From Novosphingobium aerophilum (GTDB taxonomy: Bacteria; Pseudomonadota; Alphaproteobacteria; Sphingomonadales; Sphingomonadaceae), in NCBI RefSeq assembly GCF_014230305.1, contig NZ_JACLAU010000005.1, forward strand, positions 62,001 to 126,000: 64,000 nt of DNA. The letters run 5' to 3'. Shown here piece by piece: positions 9,087 to 18,686 of the stretch. Within the stretch, counting starts at the first letter, position 1; every line of letters begins with the position of its first letter. The notes below the pieces were generated by a model that saw only the letters and a list, made by a program, of their open reading frames with translations, had not been told where the DNA came from and did no database searches. Position numbers and translations under genes: made by a program.

Positions 9087-9985
9087 TCGAGTTTGCCGGA
9101 AGAACCGCCTTTGTCACCGGTGGCGCCAATGGCGTCGGGATCGGACTGGTTCGCGCGCTGCTGGCCGAAGGCTGCAAGGTGGCCATCGCCGACATTCGCG
9201 AGGAGCATATCGAGCGCGCGGTGCAATCGTTCGACAACCAGCTGGTTATGGGGATCAAGGTCAACGTCGGCGACCGCGAGGAGATGGCGCGTGCGGCCGA
9301 TGAGGTCGAAGCCAGGTTTGGGACCGTCACGCTGCTGTTCAACAACGCCGGGGTCAATCTATTCCAGTCGATCGAGGATTCGAGCTATTCCGACTGGGAC
9401 TGGCTGATGGGGGTGAACCTGCATGGCCCGATCAACGGGGTGATGACCTTCGTGCCGCGGATGATCGCGCACGGGCAGGGCGGCTATGTCGTCAATACCG
9501 CCTCGATGGCTGGCTGGCTCGCCAGTGGAACGCCGGGCATCTACAACACCACCAAGTTCGCGGTGCGAGGGCTGTCGGAGAGCTTGCGTTACTCTTTGGC
9601 GCCAAAGGGAATCGGCGTGTCCTGCGTCTGTCCAGGCTTGGTCAAGAGTCTGATCTACGCGTCCGACGACGTCCGCCCGGCCGAGCTCATGGATGGCGCC
9701 AAGCCGGTCAACACCGAGGGAGTCAAGCAGCTCGCCGGCATGCACCAAGTCGGCATGGAACCGGATGTAATCGCCGCGCGTATTCTCCAAGGCATGCGTG
9801 AAAACCAGGCCTATATCTTCCCGATGCCCGATCATCGCGAGGAACTGGCCGAGTACTTCGAGGAAGTGCTGTCTGACTATCGCGACTACCCGCAGGATCC
9901 CGGCTTTGACGAGCGCGTGAAGATCGAGGCCTTCCGTCGGGCCCGCTACAAGGAGGCACGGGACGCTGCCCGTCTGGCCACGTGA
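9083..9985 (+). CDS. SDR, LigD/LigL-like C-alpha dehydrogenase (second copy)
   Basis: The 300-residue paralogue of the preceding SDR has TGGANGVGIG (12-21), NNAG (87-90), TASMAG (139-144) and Y154-x3-K158 in YNTTKFAV. The DWLMGVNLHGPINGVMTFVP segment is again LigD/LigN-like. In SYK-6 the paralogues differ in which stereoisomer they oxidise (LigD/LigO versus LigL/LigN), so a tandem pair here could cover both configurations (inference). Start codon overlaps the stop of the upstream gene. It is followed after 10 bases by a VOC-family gene with a frameshift. Confidence 0.8.
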   Translation: MIEFAGRTAFVTGGANGVGIGLVRALLAEGCKVAIADIREEHIERAVQSFDNQLVMGIKVNVGDREEMARAADEVEARFGTVTLLFNNAGVNLFQSIEDSSYSDWDWLMGVNLHGPINGVMTFVPRMIAHGQGGYVVNTASMAGWLASGTPGIYNTTKFAVRGLSESLRYSLAPKGIGVSCVCPGLVKSLIYASDDVRPAELMDGAKPVNTEGVKQLAGMHQVGMEPDVIAARILQGMRENQAYIFPMPDHREELAEYFEEVLSDYRDYPQDPGFDERVKIEAFRRARYKEARDAARLAT

Positions 9986-9995
9986 GGGCACCAGA

Positions 9996-10395
9996 ATGAA
10001 GGTCAATGCGCTCGATCATGTCAACATCATCACGGCTGATCTTGACGCTTCTGCGTGCTTTTATGCCGATGTGATCGGGTTGGAGCGGCGCGATGGGCCA
10101 GCGCCGCTCACCCCACAAAACTGCCAATGGATGCATGACGGGGCAGGCCGCGCGATCCTGCACCTGAACAGCGAGGATTGTCCACGCGCCTTTGACCGGC
10201 CAACCCACCCGGGACCGACCGGCTCCGTCCATCATATCCGCCCTGAACTGCTCGGGTTATGACGCGATGATCGACCGGCTGCGGGCCTGCCAGGTCATGT
10301 TCCAGCTGAACACGGTGACAGCGATCAACCTGCGCCAGATTTTCCTGATTGACCCGAACGCAGTTCTGCTGGAGTTGAATTTCTTCGGCGACTGA
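9996..10395 (+). pseudogene. VOC/glyoxalase-family gene with a +1 frameshift
   Basis: The first frame gives MKVNALDHVNIITADLDAS and continues to GSVHHI, then runs into RPELLGL and a stop at about 10262. A second frame takes up the family sequence at ALNCSGYDAMIDRL and continues to IDPNAVLLELNFF, stop 10393-10395. Removing one C at about 10238-10239 joins the two into a normal VOC protein of about 132 residues. The metal-site pattern expected in the family is present on both sides (DHVN at the start, LLELNFF at the end). It is co-directional with the SDR pair. Either the gene is broken or the read has a one-base error; both halves are otherwise well kept, so an error or very recent mutation is likely. 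Confidence 0.7.
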
Positions 10396-10419
10396 GTTCG
10401 CAACTCAGCAGCAGCTGAG
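10392..10419. terminator. Overlapping hairpins between convergent genes
   Basis: CTGAGTT-CGC-AACTCAG (10392-10408) is a perfect 7-bp stem starting at the VOC stop codon, and CTCAGC-AGCA-GCTGAG (10404-10419) is a second, mutually exclusive stem covering the stop of the convergent hydrolase. No T-run follows, so this is at best a weak bidirectional terminator. Confidence 0.4.
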
Positions 10420-11073
10420 CAGCAGGGCAAGTGTCTGCTCGGGCTGGTCGCCCATCACATCATGGCCGGCCGCCGCTTCATGGTATTCCCAGGCTGGGTT
10501 GCCCTGCACATGTTCCGCGAAACGGGTGAAAGGGGTCGGCTGCCAGCCCGTTGCAAAGACGTAGCAGCGGCGTTTCACGCGGGCTTCTTCGCCGGTGAAA
10601 CGCACCGGTTCAAGGAACGTGAGCAATGGATGGCGGCCGAGCAAGGGGTGTTCGATGCCGGGCAGGGGGGGCACCAGTCCGGGCATGTCCTTCTGGCTGC
10701 CTATGTAATGTTCATGCTCCCAGGCCTCGGTCAGGTCCCAGATTGACTGGCCGTCCTCAGGCAGAAAGGCATCAAGGTAGATGAGAGCGTCGATCCGCGC
10801 GCCAAGCCGTGTGGCAGTCCCGGTGATGACCATGCCGCCATAGGAGTGGCCAACCAGGACGAAGCGATCGAACCCGGCGGCTTCTGCCTGGGCGCACACG
10901 TCATCGATGTGGGTGGACAGGGAGATCGCCGGATTCAATTCGGCGGCGCGGGTGCCCAGGCCGGTCAGTGCGGCCACGACCACCTCGTGCCCCCGTGCCC
11001 GCAGGTCAGCAAAGAGGCGGTCGTAGGCCCAGCCGCCGCCCCAAGCGCCATGGACCAGAACAAAATTCGTCAT
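10405..11073 (-). CDS. Alpha/beta hydrolase (salicylate-esterase/EstC-like)
   Basis: The 222-residue cytoplasmic hydrolase opens with FVLVHGAWGGGWAYDRLF, the oxyanion-hole HGAW pattern, and has the nucleophile elbow GHSYGG (Ser at about residue 76). A late His lies in EAAAGHDVMGDQPEQT, and a probable acid lies in DALIYLDAFLPEDGQS. Such short esterases resemble methyl-salicylate esterases and EstC. Its start overlaps the stop of metF by 4 bases, so it is the last gene of the metF transcript. Substrate unknown; an aromatic methyl ester is a reasonable guess given the surroundings. Similar in style to the hydrolase at 14425-15162. Confidence 0.72.
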   Translation of the reverse strand: MTNFVLVHGAWGGGWAYDRLFADLRARGHEVVVAALTGLGTRAAELNPAISLSTHIDDVCAQAEAAGFDRFVLVGHSYGGMVITGTATRLGARIDALIYLDAFLPEDGQSIWDLTEAWEHEHYIGSQKDMPGLVPPLPGIEHPLLGRHPLLTFLEPVRFTGEEARVKRRCYVFATGWQPTPFTRFAEHVQGNPAWEYHEAAAGHDVMGDQPEQTLALLLSCC

Positions 11074-11948
11074 GCCAGTCCGTTCTTGCGTTCATAGGCG
11101 CCGATCCACTCGACCGTCTTGCCGAGCCCGCCAAACGGATAGAAATGCAGTCTCACCCGGCCATGCTCCGCACCCAGGCTGGCGGCAAACCGGTCTACCA
11201 GCTTATCGGGCCCGCCACTGCCAAGCAGGTTGGTAATCGAGAGGCCGTACTTGGCCATGACGCTGGCCGAAGCGCCGACGCCGCAGCGCGCGGCGAAGCG
11301 CAGCAGGGTCTTGATCCCGGCGGGGCCGGGCACGCCGATACGGATCGGCGTGTCAATGCCACGCTGGCGGGCCTGTTTGAGCCAACCGAGAAACGCATCG
11401 GCATCGAAGCCGAATTGGGTGACGACCAGCGGAGCCATACCACGCGACTCAATATCGGCAATTTTTAGCGCGAGCACGTCCCAGCATTCCTGTGCGGACA
11501 TGATCGGGTGGCCCTCGGGATGGCCGCCAATGCCGATCGCCGTGATCCCGTTGCGTTCGAACGATCCCGTGGCGATCAGGGCCGAACTGTCGAAGAACGG
11601 GCCTTGTGGTTCAGGTGGGTCGCCAGCCACGAGGAAGCAGCGTTTGACTCCGGCGTCCCGCACGACCGCGTCGAGATAGGTCTCGAACTCCTCGCGCGAC
11701 AGGATGCGCCGGGCCGAAAAATGCGGCATTGGCTCGAAGCCCAATTCGCGCACAGCGACGGTTGCGGCGATGCGAGCCGAGAGTTCTTCGCCCGGCAGCG
11801 AGGTCACGGCGACTGGGGTTTCCGCCGGGATCAGCGGCGCTGCCTCGCGCAATGCCACAACGTCCTTGGCGGTTATCTCGAGCGAATAGCCATCGGTTAT
11901 TCCTTCCGGCTGCTTGTCCCAATTGGGATGGATCAGTGGCTTGCCCAT
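11070..11948 (-). CDS. metF: Methylenetetrahydrofolate reductase (MetF)
   Basis: The 292-residue flavoprotein interconverts 5-methyl-THF and 5,10-methylene-THF. Visible family features are SLEITAKDVVALREAAP near the N terminus, PHFSARRILSREEFETYL, LVAGDPPEPQGPF, GGHPEGHP (His/Glu region) and FQ/FGFD-type segment TQFGFDADAFLGWL. Length equals that of E. coli MetF. It lies 80 bases downstream of the O-demethylase LigM on the same strand; in SYK-6 ligM is also linked to metF, where MetF recycles the methyl-THF produced by demethylation. A GAGGA ribosome site precedes the start. The role here is therefore oxidative re-entry of the methyl group into the C1 pool rather than methionine supply (inference from context). 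Confidence 0.85.
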   Translation of the reverse strand: MGKPLIHPNWDKQPEGITDGYSLEITAKDVVALREAAPLIPAETPVAVTSLPGEELSARIAATVAVRELGFEPMPHFSARRILSREEFETYLDAVVRDAGVKRCFLVAGDPPEPQGPFFDSSALIATGSFERNGITAIGIGGHPEGHPIMSAQECWDVLALKIADIESRGMAPLVVTQFGFDADAFLGWLKQARQRGIDTPIRIGVPGPAGIKTLLRFAARCGVGASASVMAKYGLSITNLLGSGGPDKLVDRFAASLGAEHGRVRLHFYPFGGLGKTVEWIGAYERKNGLA

Positions 11949-12027
11949 CGGCGCATCCTCAGCACAGACAGCCGGCGCCGAAGCTCACCGGTGGTCCGGG
12001 GTAGCTTCGGCGCTGGCGCAACGACAA

Positions 12028-13443
<1,416 letters not shown>

Positions 13444-13472
13444 TCACATAATGCTGGCTTTGCATACCAAAC

Positions 13473-13492
13473 TTTGTATGCAACACAAACGA
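13473..13492 (+). promoter_or_regulatory. Operator copy 2, between ligM and purU
   Basis: TTTGTATGC-AAC-ACAAACGA matches the shared consensus at all 17 defined positions. An additional half-site TTGCATAC lies just upstream (13460-13467), forming a longer inverted repeat with the GTATGCAA inside the operator. It is 44 bases from the ligM start and 52 bases from the purU start. Confidence 0.75.
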
Positions 13493-13544
13493 TAATTCCA
13501 GCGAGCCGGAATTCCGGCCGAACCTTTCGGAGAGACTGCAGATC

Positions 13545-14405
13545 ATGGCGACCGAGACCTTCATCCTCACCCTGTCATGCCCCGACCGTCCTGGTCTGGT
13601 GGCCGGCGTTGCGCGGATTCTGGCGGATCAGGGTGGCAATATCCTGGATGCCAAGCAGTTCAACGATGTCGAATCAGGCCAGTTCTTCATGCGGGTGGCC
13701 TTCGAGCTGGTCGAAGGTTCGAATTACGATGCCCTGGTGGGCACGTTTGCCCCGTTTGCCGAGGACCATGCGATGGATTGGCGCTTGCACCGGCAGAGCG
13801 AACTGCGCAAGGTGTTGCTGCTGGTCTCCAAGTTCGACCACTGCCTGGGTGACTTGCTCTATCGCCAGCGGATCGGCGAAATGCCGATGGAGGTGGTCGG
13901 GATCATCTGCAACCACCCGCGCGAGGCGCTGAAGATCACCCTGATCGGGGACATTCCGTTCCACCACCTGCCGGTAACCAAGGAAACCAAGGCCCAGCAG
14001 GAAGCCCGAATCAAGGAGCTCGTCACCTCGACCGGGGCCGAGCTGGTCGTGCTGGCGCGCTATATGCAGATTTTGTCGGACGATCTGGCGGCGTTCCTCT
14101 CGGGCCGCTGCATCAATATCCACCACAGCTTCCTGCCCGGATTCAAGGGCGCCAAGCCCTATCACCAGGCCCATGCCCGCGGGGTCAAGATGATCGGTGC
14201 CACCGCGCACTATGTCACCGCCGATCTCGACGAAGGGCCGATCATTCACCAGGATGTCGAGGCGATCAGCCACGCCGACAGTCCCGATGATCTGGTGCGC
14301 AAGGGGCGCGATATCGAGCGGCGGGTCCTGGCGCAGGCGGTCCACTGGCACCTGCAGGACCGGGTGCTGATGAACGATAGCAAGACCGTGGTGTTCAAGG
14401 ACTGA
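13545..14405 (+). CDS. purU: Formyltetrahydrofolate deformylase (PurU)
   Basis: The 286-residue enzyme hydrolyses 10-formyl-THF to formate and THF. Residues 5-80 form an ACT domain ([19 protein letters not shown]), and residues 90-286 a formyltransferase-fold domain with [19 protein letters not shown] and the catalytic Asp in [16 protein letters not shown]. Together with MetF and FolD it would regenerate free THF from the methyl groups that LigM removes, releasing formate. It is divergent from ligM and shares operator copy 2, so induction by the same aromatic signal is likely. Its end is convergent with the hydrolase gene, separated by a hairpin. Confidence 0.9.
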   Translation: MATETFILTLSCPDRPGLVAGVARILADQGGNILDAKQFNDVESGQFFMRVAFELVEGSNYDALVGTFAPFAEDHAMDWRLHRQSELRKVLLLVSKFDHCLGDLLYRQRIGEMPMEVVGIICNHPREALKITLIGDIPFHHLPVTKETKAQQEARIKELVTSTGAELVVLARYMQILSDDLAAFLSGRCINIHHSFLPGFKGAKPYHQAHARGVKMIGATAHYVTADLDEGPIIHQDVEAISHADSPDDLVRKGRDIERRVLAQAVHWHLQDRVLMNDSKTVVFKD

Positions 14406-14413
14406 AGCCTTGG

Positions 14414-14437
14414 GGTGTCCAGGCTCAGCCTGGCACC
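14414..14437. terminator. Palindromic hairpin between convergent purU and hydrolase
   Basis: GGTG and CACC flank a CCAGGCT-c-AGCCTGG palindrome, giving an 11-bp stem with one unpaired base. It lies 9 bases after the purU stop and covers the stop codon of the convergent gene. There is only a short T-run after it on the plus strand (ACCTTTG). Confidence 0.45.
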
Positions 14438-15162
14438 TTTGCCACCACCTCGAGCAACATGGTGGACAGCGCCTCGGGCCGGGAGAGGAACGGCGAGTGG
14501 TCGGCATAAAGCTCGACCACCTCGGCGCCCGGCACCAGGCGCTGCATGGTGCGCTGGCTGCTGCGGGGAATGGTGCGGTCTTCACTGCATTCGATATAGG
14601 TCCGCGGCACGCTGCCGAAACGGTCGGCCGTCAGGCGCATTGGGGTCGAACGCGGGCCGTGGGGCTCGGCCGCAAGGCGGGCCATGGCCCGCGCGACCAG
14701 ATCGCGGGGTGAGATCTGCGCAAAGACGGCCGGAGCGGCGTCGGGATCGGCGACAGTCCCAGCCCCGTTGCAGACCGGCGTCACGATTGCATCGAAGGCC
14801 GAATTCGGCTCTTCCATGGCCTTGAACTCGGCCCGCGACATGCCATCGGGCAACATCATCGCACAGATGTAGACCAGCGCGTCGATCGCCTCGGGCGCCG
14901 TTTCGGCGGCCTGGCTGATGACGAGCCCGCCGCGGCTGTGGCCGGCCAGGATCACCGGCCGCTGCGGCGCCCTGCGGCACAGGTCGGCGGCAAAGTCGGC
15001 CCAGCCTTGCAGGGTCACGGCGCGCAGAGCCGCTTCATCGCCGCCCATCCCGGGCAGGTCCGGAGCGATCACGGCGTGCCCGGCCTCTTCCAGCCGGGCA
15101 CGGACCGCATCGAAGCACCAGCCCCCGTGCCAAGAGCCATGAATCAGGACGAATGTTGCCAT
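14425..15162 (-). CDS. Alpha/beta hydrolase
   Basis: The 245-residue hydrolase opens with FVLIHGSWHGGWCFDAV and has the nucleophile elbow GHSRGG (Ser at about residue 74). A probable acid lies in YIECSEDRTIP and the catalytic His in LYADHSPFLSRPEAL. The pattern is that of the EstC/methyl-esterase-like group. It is the last gene of a six-gene minus-strand operon beginning at 20198 and lies 22 bases downstream of a LigF-like glutathione transferase gene. The natural substrate is not evident; an ester or C-C hydrolase step on a cleaved lignin dimer is possible. Confidence 0.72.
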   Translation of the reverse strand: MATFVLIHGSWHGGWCFDAVRARLEEAGHAVIAPDLPGMGGDEAALRAVTLQGWADFAADLCRRAPQRPVILAGHSRGGLVISQAAETAPEAIDALVYICAMMLPDGMSRAEFKAMEEPNSAFDAIVTPVCNGAGTVADPDAAPAVFAQISPRDLVARAMARLAAEPHGPRSTPMRLTADRFGSVPRTYIECSEDRTIPRSSQRTMQRLVPGAEVVELYADHSPFLSRPEALSTMLLEVVAKVPG

Positions 15163-15184
15163 GGTCAGGCCTCTTCTCCCGCTG

Positions 15185-15946
15185 TCAGCGTACGTGGCCG
15201 GTGAAGGTGCGCAGGCCAGGCGCGGTATGGTCGGGCATTTCCAGTGCCGCCTTCACGCCCGGGCGGGCATTCATCCGATCGCGCCAGTCGATCAGGCGCG
15301 GGTACTTTTCGGCGACCTCCAGTTCAGGGAACATGCGCTCCACCATCATGCCGCACATGGCATAGAAGTTGATGTCGGCGGTGGTGAACATGTCGCCGGC
15401 CAGCCACAGGCTCTCGCCCAACTGGGTTTCGACCTTGGCGCAGGCATAGATGATCTTGTCGGTCGCATTGGCCAGATCGGCTTCGGAGAAGCCCGAGCGC
15501 GCGGTCGCCCATTTCTTGCGCTGGTCGGGGAGGGGGATCCGCTCAAGCAGGCTCTCGAACTCGCCGCCATCGATGCTGCGCGCGATCACGCCAACCATGC
15601 GGTGCCAGCCGTGCATCGAGACGTGGTTCATCACATGTTCGTCAACGAACTTGTTCCAGGCGCGGACCCGGGCTTTGCCGACCGGATCGTAAGGCCGCAG
15701 CGGCACTTCGGGGAAGACGTCCTCAAGGTATTCGTTGATCACCGAGGTCTGGGTGATGATCTGGTCATTATGGATCAGCACCGGCACCTGGCCTTCTGGG
15801 TTCAGCTTGACGAACCACTCCGAGTGCTGCTCGAACTTGTGCAGGTCAACATAGTGGCTCTCGAACTCCAGGCCCTTTTCCTTCAGGGGAATCATCGACT
15901 TGAGCGAGTTCGCGGCGGGCTCTGCGTGGTAATACTTGAGTGTCAT
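15185..15946 (-). CDS. Glutathione S-transferase, LigF-type beta-etherase family
   Basis: The 253-residue protein starts MTLKYYHAEPAANSLK, which parallels LigF of SYK-6. Residues 1-85 are the thioredoxin-like GSH domain, with KGLEFESHYVDLHKFEQHS, PEGQVPVLIHND (cis-Pro) and TSVINEYLEDVFPE; the all-helical domain follows. LigF-type enzymes cleave the beta-ether bond of alpha-keto dimers by glutathione attack. The start was set at 15946 because the LigF-like N terminus begins there. It follows an SDR gene by 57 bases in the 14425-20198 operon. The N-S pair at about 12-13 is a plausible GSH-activating site. Activity on a beta-O-4 ketone is inferred, not shown. Confidence 0.78.
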   Translation of the reverse strand: MTLKYYHAEPAANSLKSMIPLKEKGLEFESHYVDLHKFEQHSEWFVKLNPEGQVPVLIHNDQIITQTSVINEYLEDVFPEVPLRPYDPVGKARVRAWNKFVDEHVMNHVSMHGWHRMVGVIARSIDGGEFESLLERIPLPDQRKKWATARSGFSEADLANATDKIIYACAKVETQLGESLWLAGDMFTTADINFYAMCGMMVERMFPELEVAEKYPRLIDWRDRMNARPGVKAALEMPDHTAPGLRTFTGHVR

Positions 15947-16003
15947 CGTCACTCTCCCTTGATTGTTTTCCGGCCGGCTTTCGGCCTGATGCTGCAGCAA
16001 ATT

Positions 16004-16750
16004 CTAGAGCGCGACGGTGCCAAGCACCCCGCCATCGACCGCCCACCCTTGTGCGGTCACGTAGCTGGCCTCGTCCGAGAGCAGGAAGGCCGCGACATTG
16101 GCGAGTTCTTCGGGCTGGCCGATCCGGCGCTGGGGCGTGCGGTCTGCCATGGCGGCGTGCGCCTCGGCGGGCAGGTTGGCCAGCATCGGCGTTTCGATGA
16201 ATCCGGGGATCACCAGATTGCAGCGCACCCCCGATCCCGCCACCTCGGCCGCCACCGCCATGGCCAGTCCGCGCAAGCCATGCTTGGCCACGACATAACC
16301 CGCGTTCCCGCCCATGCCGCGCTCGGAACCGAGGCTCCCCGTCAGCAGGATCGATCCCGTGCCGCGTGCCAGCATTGCGGGAAGAACACGGCGGATCGCC
16401 CACCAGGGCGAGCGCAGGTTGACGGTCAGAACCTCCTCGAAGCTCTCCTCCGGGTAGTCGCAGACCTGGGCGAAGGTGCCCCCGCTGGCCGCGTTGAGGA
16501 ACAGCCCGTCGATCGGCCCGTTCAACGTCACGGCCAGATCCAGCGCTGCCTCCAGCTGTTCCTTGTCCCCGACGTCGGCCGCCGCCCACTGGGCCAGCCC
16601 GCCCAGTTCGGTGCAAGTGTCCGCGAGCAGCTCGGCTCGACGCGCAATCAGCGTGACCGCTCCACCCAACGAAACGATCTTTGTTGCCGTAGCCTTGCCG
16701 ATGCCGGTCGAGGCGCCGGTGATGACCACATGACGGTCCGCGAAATCCAT
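16004..16750 (-). CDS. Short-chain dehydrogenase/reductase
   Basis: The 248-residue classical SDR has TGASTGIGKA (11-20), Y152-x3-K156 in GYVVAKHGLRG, and a C-terminal AVDGG motif. The usual NNAG is replaced by LNAASGG (86-91), which is uncommon. It overlaps the amidohydrolase stop by one base (TGATG), so the genes are coupled. Context is an operon with an aldehyde dehydrogenase, Rieske oxygenase, amidohydrolase, glutathione transferase and hydrolase. It is less like LigD than the SDRs at 8178-9985, so I do not assign a substrate. Confidence 0.8.
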   Translation of the reverse strand: MDFADRHVVITGASTGIGKATATKIVSLGGAVTLIARRAELLADTCTELGGLAQWAAADVGDKEQLEAALDLAVTLNGPIDGLFLNAASGGTFAQVCDYPEESFEEVLTVNLRSPWWAIRRVLPAMLARGTGSILLTGSLGSERGMGGNAGYVVAKHGLRGLAMAVAAEVAGSGVRCNLVIPGFIETPMLANLPAEAHAAMADRTPQRRIGQPEELANVAAFLLSDEASYVTAQGWAVDGGVLGTVAL

Positions 16751-17619
16751 CAGGCCAGACCGAGCAGCTTCGCCGCGTTGTCCTTGAGGATTCCCGGCAG
16801 CACCTCCTCGCGGAAACCGGCCTTGAGCGCGGCATCCATCCATTTGCCGGGATGGATCAGAGGAAAGTCGCTGCCGAACAGCATCTTGTGGCGCAGCTGC
16901 GTGTTGGCATACTGGATGATCTGCGGCTGGAAGTACTTCGGGCTCCACCCGGAGAGGTCAATGAAGACGTTCTCCTTGTGCAGCGCCATCGACAAGCTTT
17001 CATCGACCCAGGGCCAGCTCGGATGGGCCAGGATGATCTTCATGTCAGGGAAATCGACCGCGACATCATCGACCAGGATGGGCTGGCCATATTTCAGCCG
17101 CATGCCGCCGCCGCCGCGCATCCCGCTGCCAATACCGGAATGACCGGTGTGGAAGATGGCCGGCAGCTTGTGCTCGGCGATCACCTCATAGATCGGATAG
17201 CCGACCCGGTCGGACGGGCTGACGTTCTGGCAGATGCCATGGAACTTGAAGCCCTGCACGCCATGGTTCTCGATCAGGTCCCGGGCTTCGCGGGCGCCGA
17301 ACTTGCCCTTGTGGGGGTCAATCGAGGCGAACGGGATGCAGATATCGGAATGCTGAGCGGCAAAGTCGGCCACCTCATAGTTGGAGATGCGCTTTGCACC
17401 CATGCCGCTTTCGCAATCCACGGTGAACAGGCAGAAGGCGATCTTCTGCTCGCGGTAAATCTCCACGATCTCCGGCAGTTTGGGGCGCTCGCGCGGCGCC
17501 TTGAAATAGGCGCTGGCCGCGTCGAAGTACTGGGCCATGACCGGGTCTTCTGGATCGTGGCATGAGACTTCGGCATGGACGTGAACGTCGATGGCCTTGA
17601 TTTTGGACAGGTCGATCAC
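16750..17619 (-). CDS. Amidohydrolase-2 family protein (LigW/LigY/OMA-hydratase-like superfamily)
   Basis: The 289-residue TIM-barrel metal hydrolase has the N-terminal DVHVHAE motif (11-17), KFHGICQN, an internal metal His in FHTGHSG, LAHPSWPWVDE and the C-terminal Asp in LFGSDFPLIHPGKW. These match the decarboxylase/hydrolase branch that includes LigW, ACMSD and the C-C hydrolase LigY. The reaction could be decarboxylation or C-C hydrolysis of a ring-cleavage product. Its stop overlaps the downstream SDR by one base and its start overlaps the Rieske oxygenase stop by 4 bases, indicating tight co-translation with the oxygenase. Confidence 0.72.
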   Translation of the reverse strand: MIDLSKIKAIDVHVHAEVSCHDPEDPVMAQYFDAASAYFKAPRERPKLPEIVEIYREQKIAFCLFTVDCESGMGAKRISNYEVADFAAQHSDICIPFASIDPHKGKFGAREARDLIENHGVQGFKFHGICQNVSPSDRVGYPIYEVIAEHKLPAIFHTGHSGIGSGMRGGGGMRLKYGQPILVDDVAVDFPDMKIILAHPSWPWVDESLSMALHKENVFIDLSGWSPKYFQPQIIQYANTQLRHKMLFGSDFPLIHPGKWMDAALKAGFREEVLPGILKDNAAKLLGLA

Positions 17620-18665
17620 GTGGCAGTCTCCAATTCGGTGATTTCCCGGGCAACCAATCGCTCGACCAGCCGGTTGTAGAGCGTGACCCCGCGATCATGC
17701 GCGGTCGGCATGATCCGGGGATTGCGGGACGTGGCGATCCGCGCATGCTGCGCCTCGATCATCGCCTTGTCCTCGGCAAAGGCCTGGTGGGCCATGGCCA
17801 TCATCGCGTCGCGTTTGGCCGCATCGCCATCACGGCGATGGGGACCCCACGAAAAGAAGTAGCGGGCGCGGCCATCACCCAGCGGGGTCACCGCCTGGCT
17901 GGTAAAGCTGAGCCCGCCAAGCGCATCGGACATGGCCGGCGCATCGCCGCCAAGCTGTTCGGCCGTGCCCTGGGGATAGTTGGCTGACCACATCAGCAGT
18001 ACCCCGGGGAGGAGGTAATCGTAAGTTTGCCAGGCCTCGACCGGCTCGCCGTGCGGATTGCGGGGGCTGTCCGCCGGCACCGGCAGCCAGCGCTCGAACC
18101 GCACCCCGCGGGGCAGCGGACTCACGCGCGGGAGGTTGTCGGCAAATTCCGGCCCGGCGCCGAAGCTCTGTGCGTGAACATAGCTCAGATGGCTGAAATC
18201 GCACAGATTGTCGCTGATCAGCGCGGCTTCGGCGGCATAGTCGAGCTGGCCATGGCCGAGAATCCAGTCAGGGTCCGACAGGCCGACGGCCGGCGGGATC
18301 AGCGCCGGATCGGCCAGGGCCGCATCCCCCGGCCAGACCCATAGCCAATCGTGCCGCTCGATCACCGGGTAGGTGCGGACACGGGCTTGAGCGGGGATCA
18401 GGTCTTGCCCGGGAATGCTGCTGACGACGCCATCTGCGGCAAAGCGAATGCCGTGGTACATGCAGCGCAGCAGGTCACCCTCGCACCGCCCCAGCGAGAG
18501 CGGAGCCAGGCGGTGAACGCAGCGGTCCTCGAAGGCCACCGGCGTTCCATCCGCCCGGCGCCACAGCACCAAAGGCTCACCCAGCAGCTCGCAAGCCAGA
18601 GGCGCAGAAGCGGGCAGATCTTCCGACCAGGCCGCCACGTACCAGGCATTGCGAGCATACTGCAT
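17616..18665 (-). CDS. Rieske non-heme iron oxygenase, VanA-like aryl O-demethylase or hydroxylase
   Basis: The 349-residue oxygenase has the Rieske [2Fe-2S] motif CVH-x16-CMYH (about residues 47-69) and the mononuclear iron pattern DNLCDFSHLSYVH (about 150-162). Length and layout match VanA-type monooxygenase components, which demethylate vanillate and related methoxybenzoates. A start at 18665 is favoured over one 21 bases upstream because MQYARNAWYVAAW is the usual VanA-like N terminus and a GGAAAG site lies upstream of it. No VanB-type reductase is present anywhere in the window, so electrons must come from a partner encoded elsewhere. Substrate uncertain; the presence of LigM makes vanillate itself less likely. 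Confidence 0.78.
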   Translation of the reverse strand: MQYARNAWYVAAWSEDLPASAPLACELLGEPLVLWRRADGTPVAFEDRCVHRLAPLSLGRCEGDLLRCMYHGIRFAADGVVSSIPGQDLIPAQARVRTYPVIERHDWLWVWPGDAALADPALIPPAVGLSDPDWILGHGQLDYAAEAALISDNLCDFSHLSYVHAQSFGAGPEFADNLPRVSPLPRGVRFERWLPVPADSPRNPHGEPVEAWQTYDYLLPGVLLMWSANYPQGTAEQLGGDAPAMSDALGGLSFTSQAVTPLGDGRARYFFSWGPHRRDGDAAKRDAMMAMAHQAFAEDKAMIEAQHARIATSRNPRIMPTAHDRGVTLYNRLVERLVAREITELETAT

Positions 18666-18686
18666 GGGATCGACTTTCCAGCGCAA

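Noticed and set aside
17616..18665. Naming the Rieske protein VanA
   Set aside because: Family and length fit, but there is no VanB beside it and LigM already covers vanillate, so the substrate is left open.
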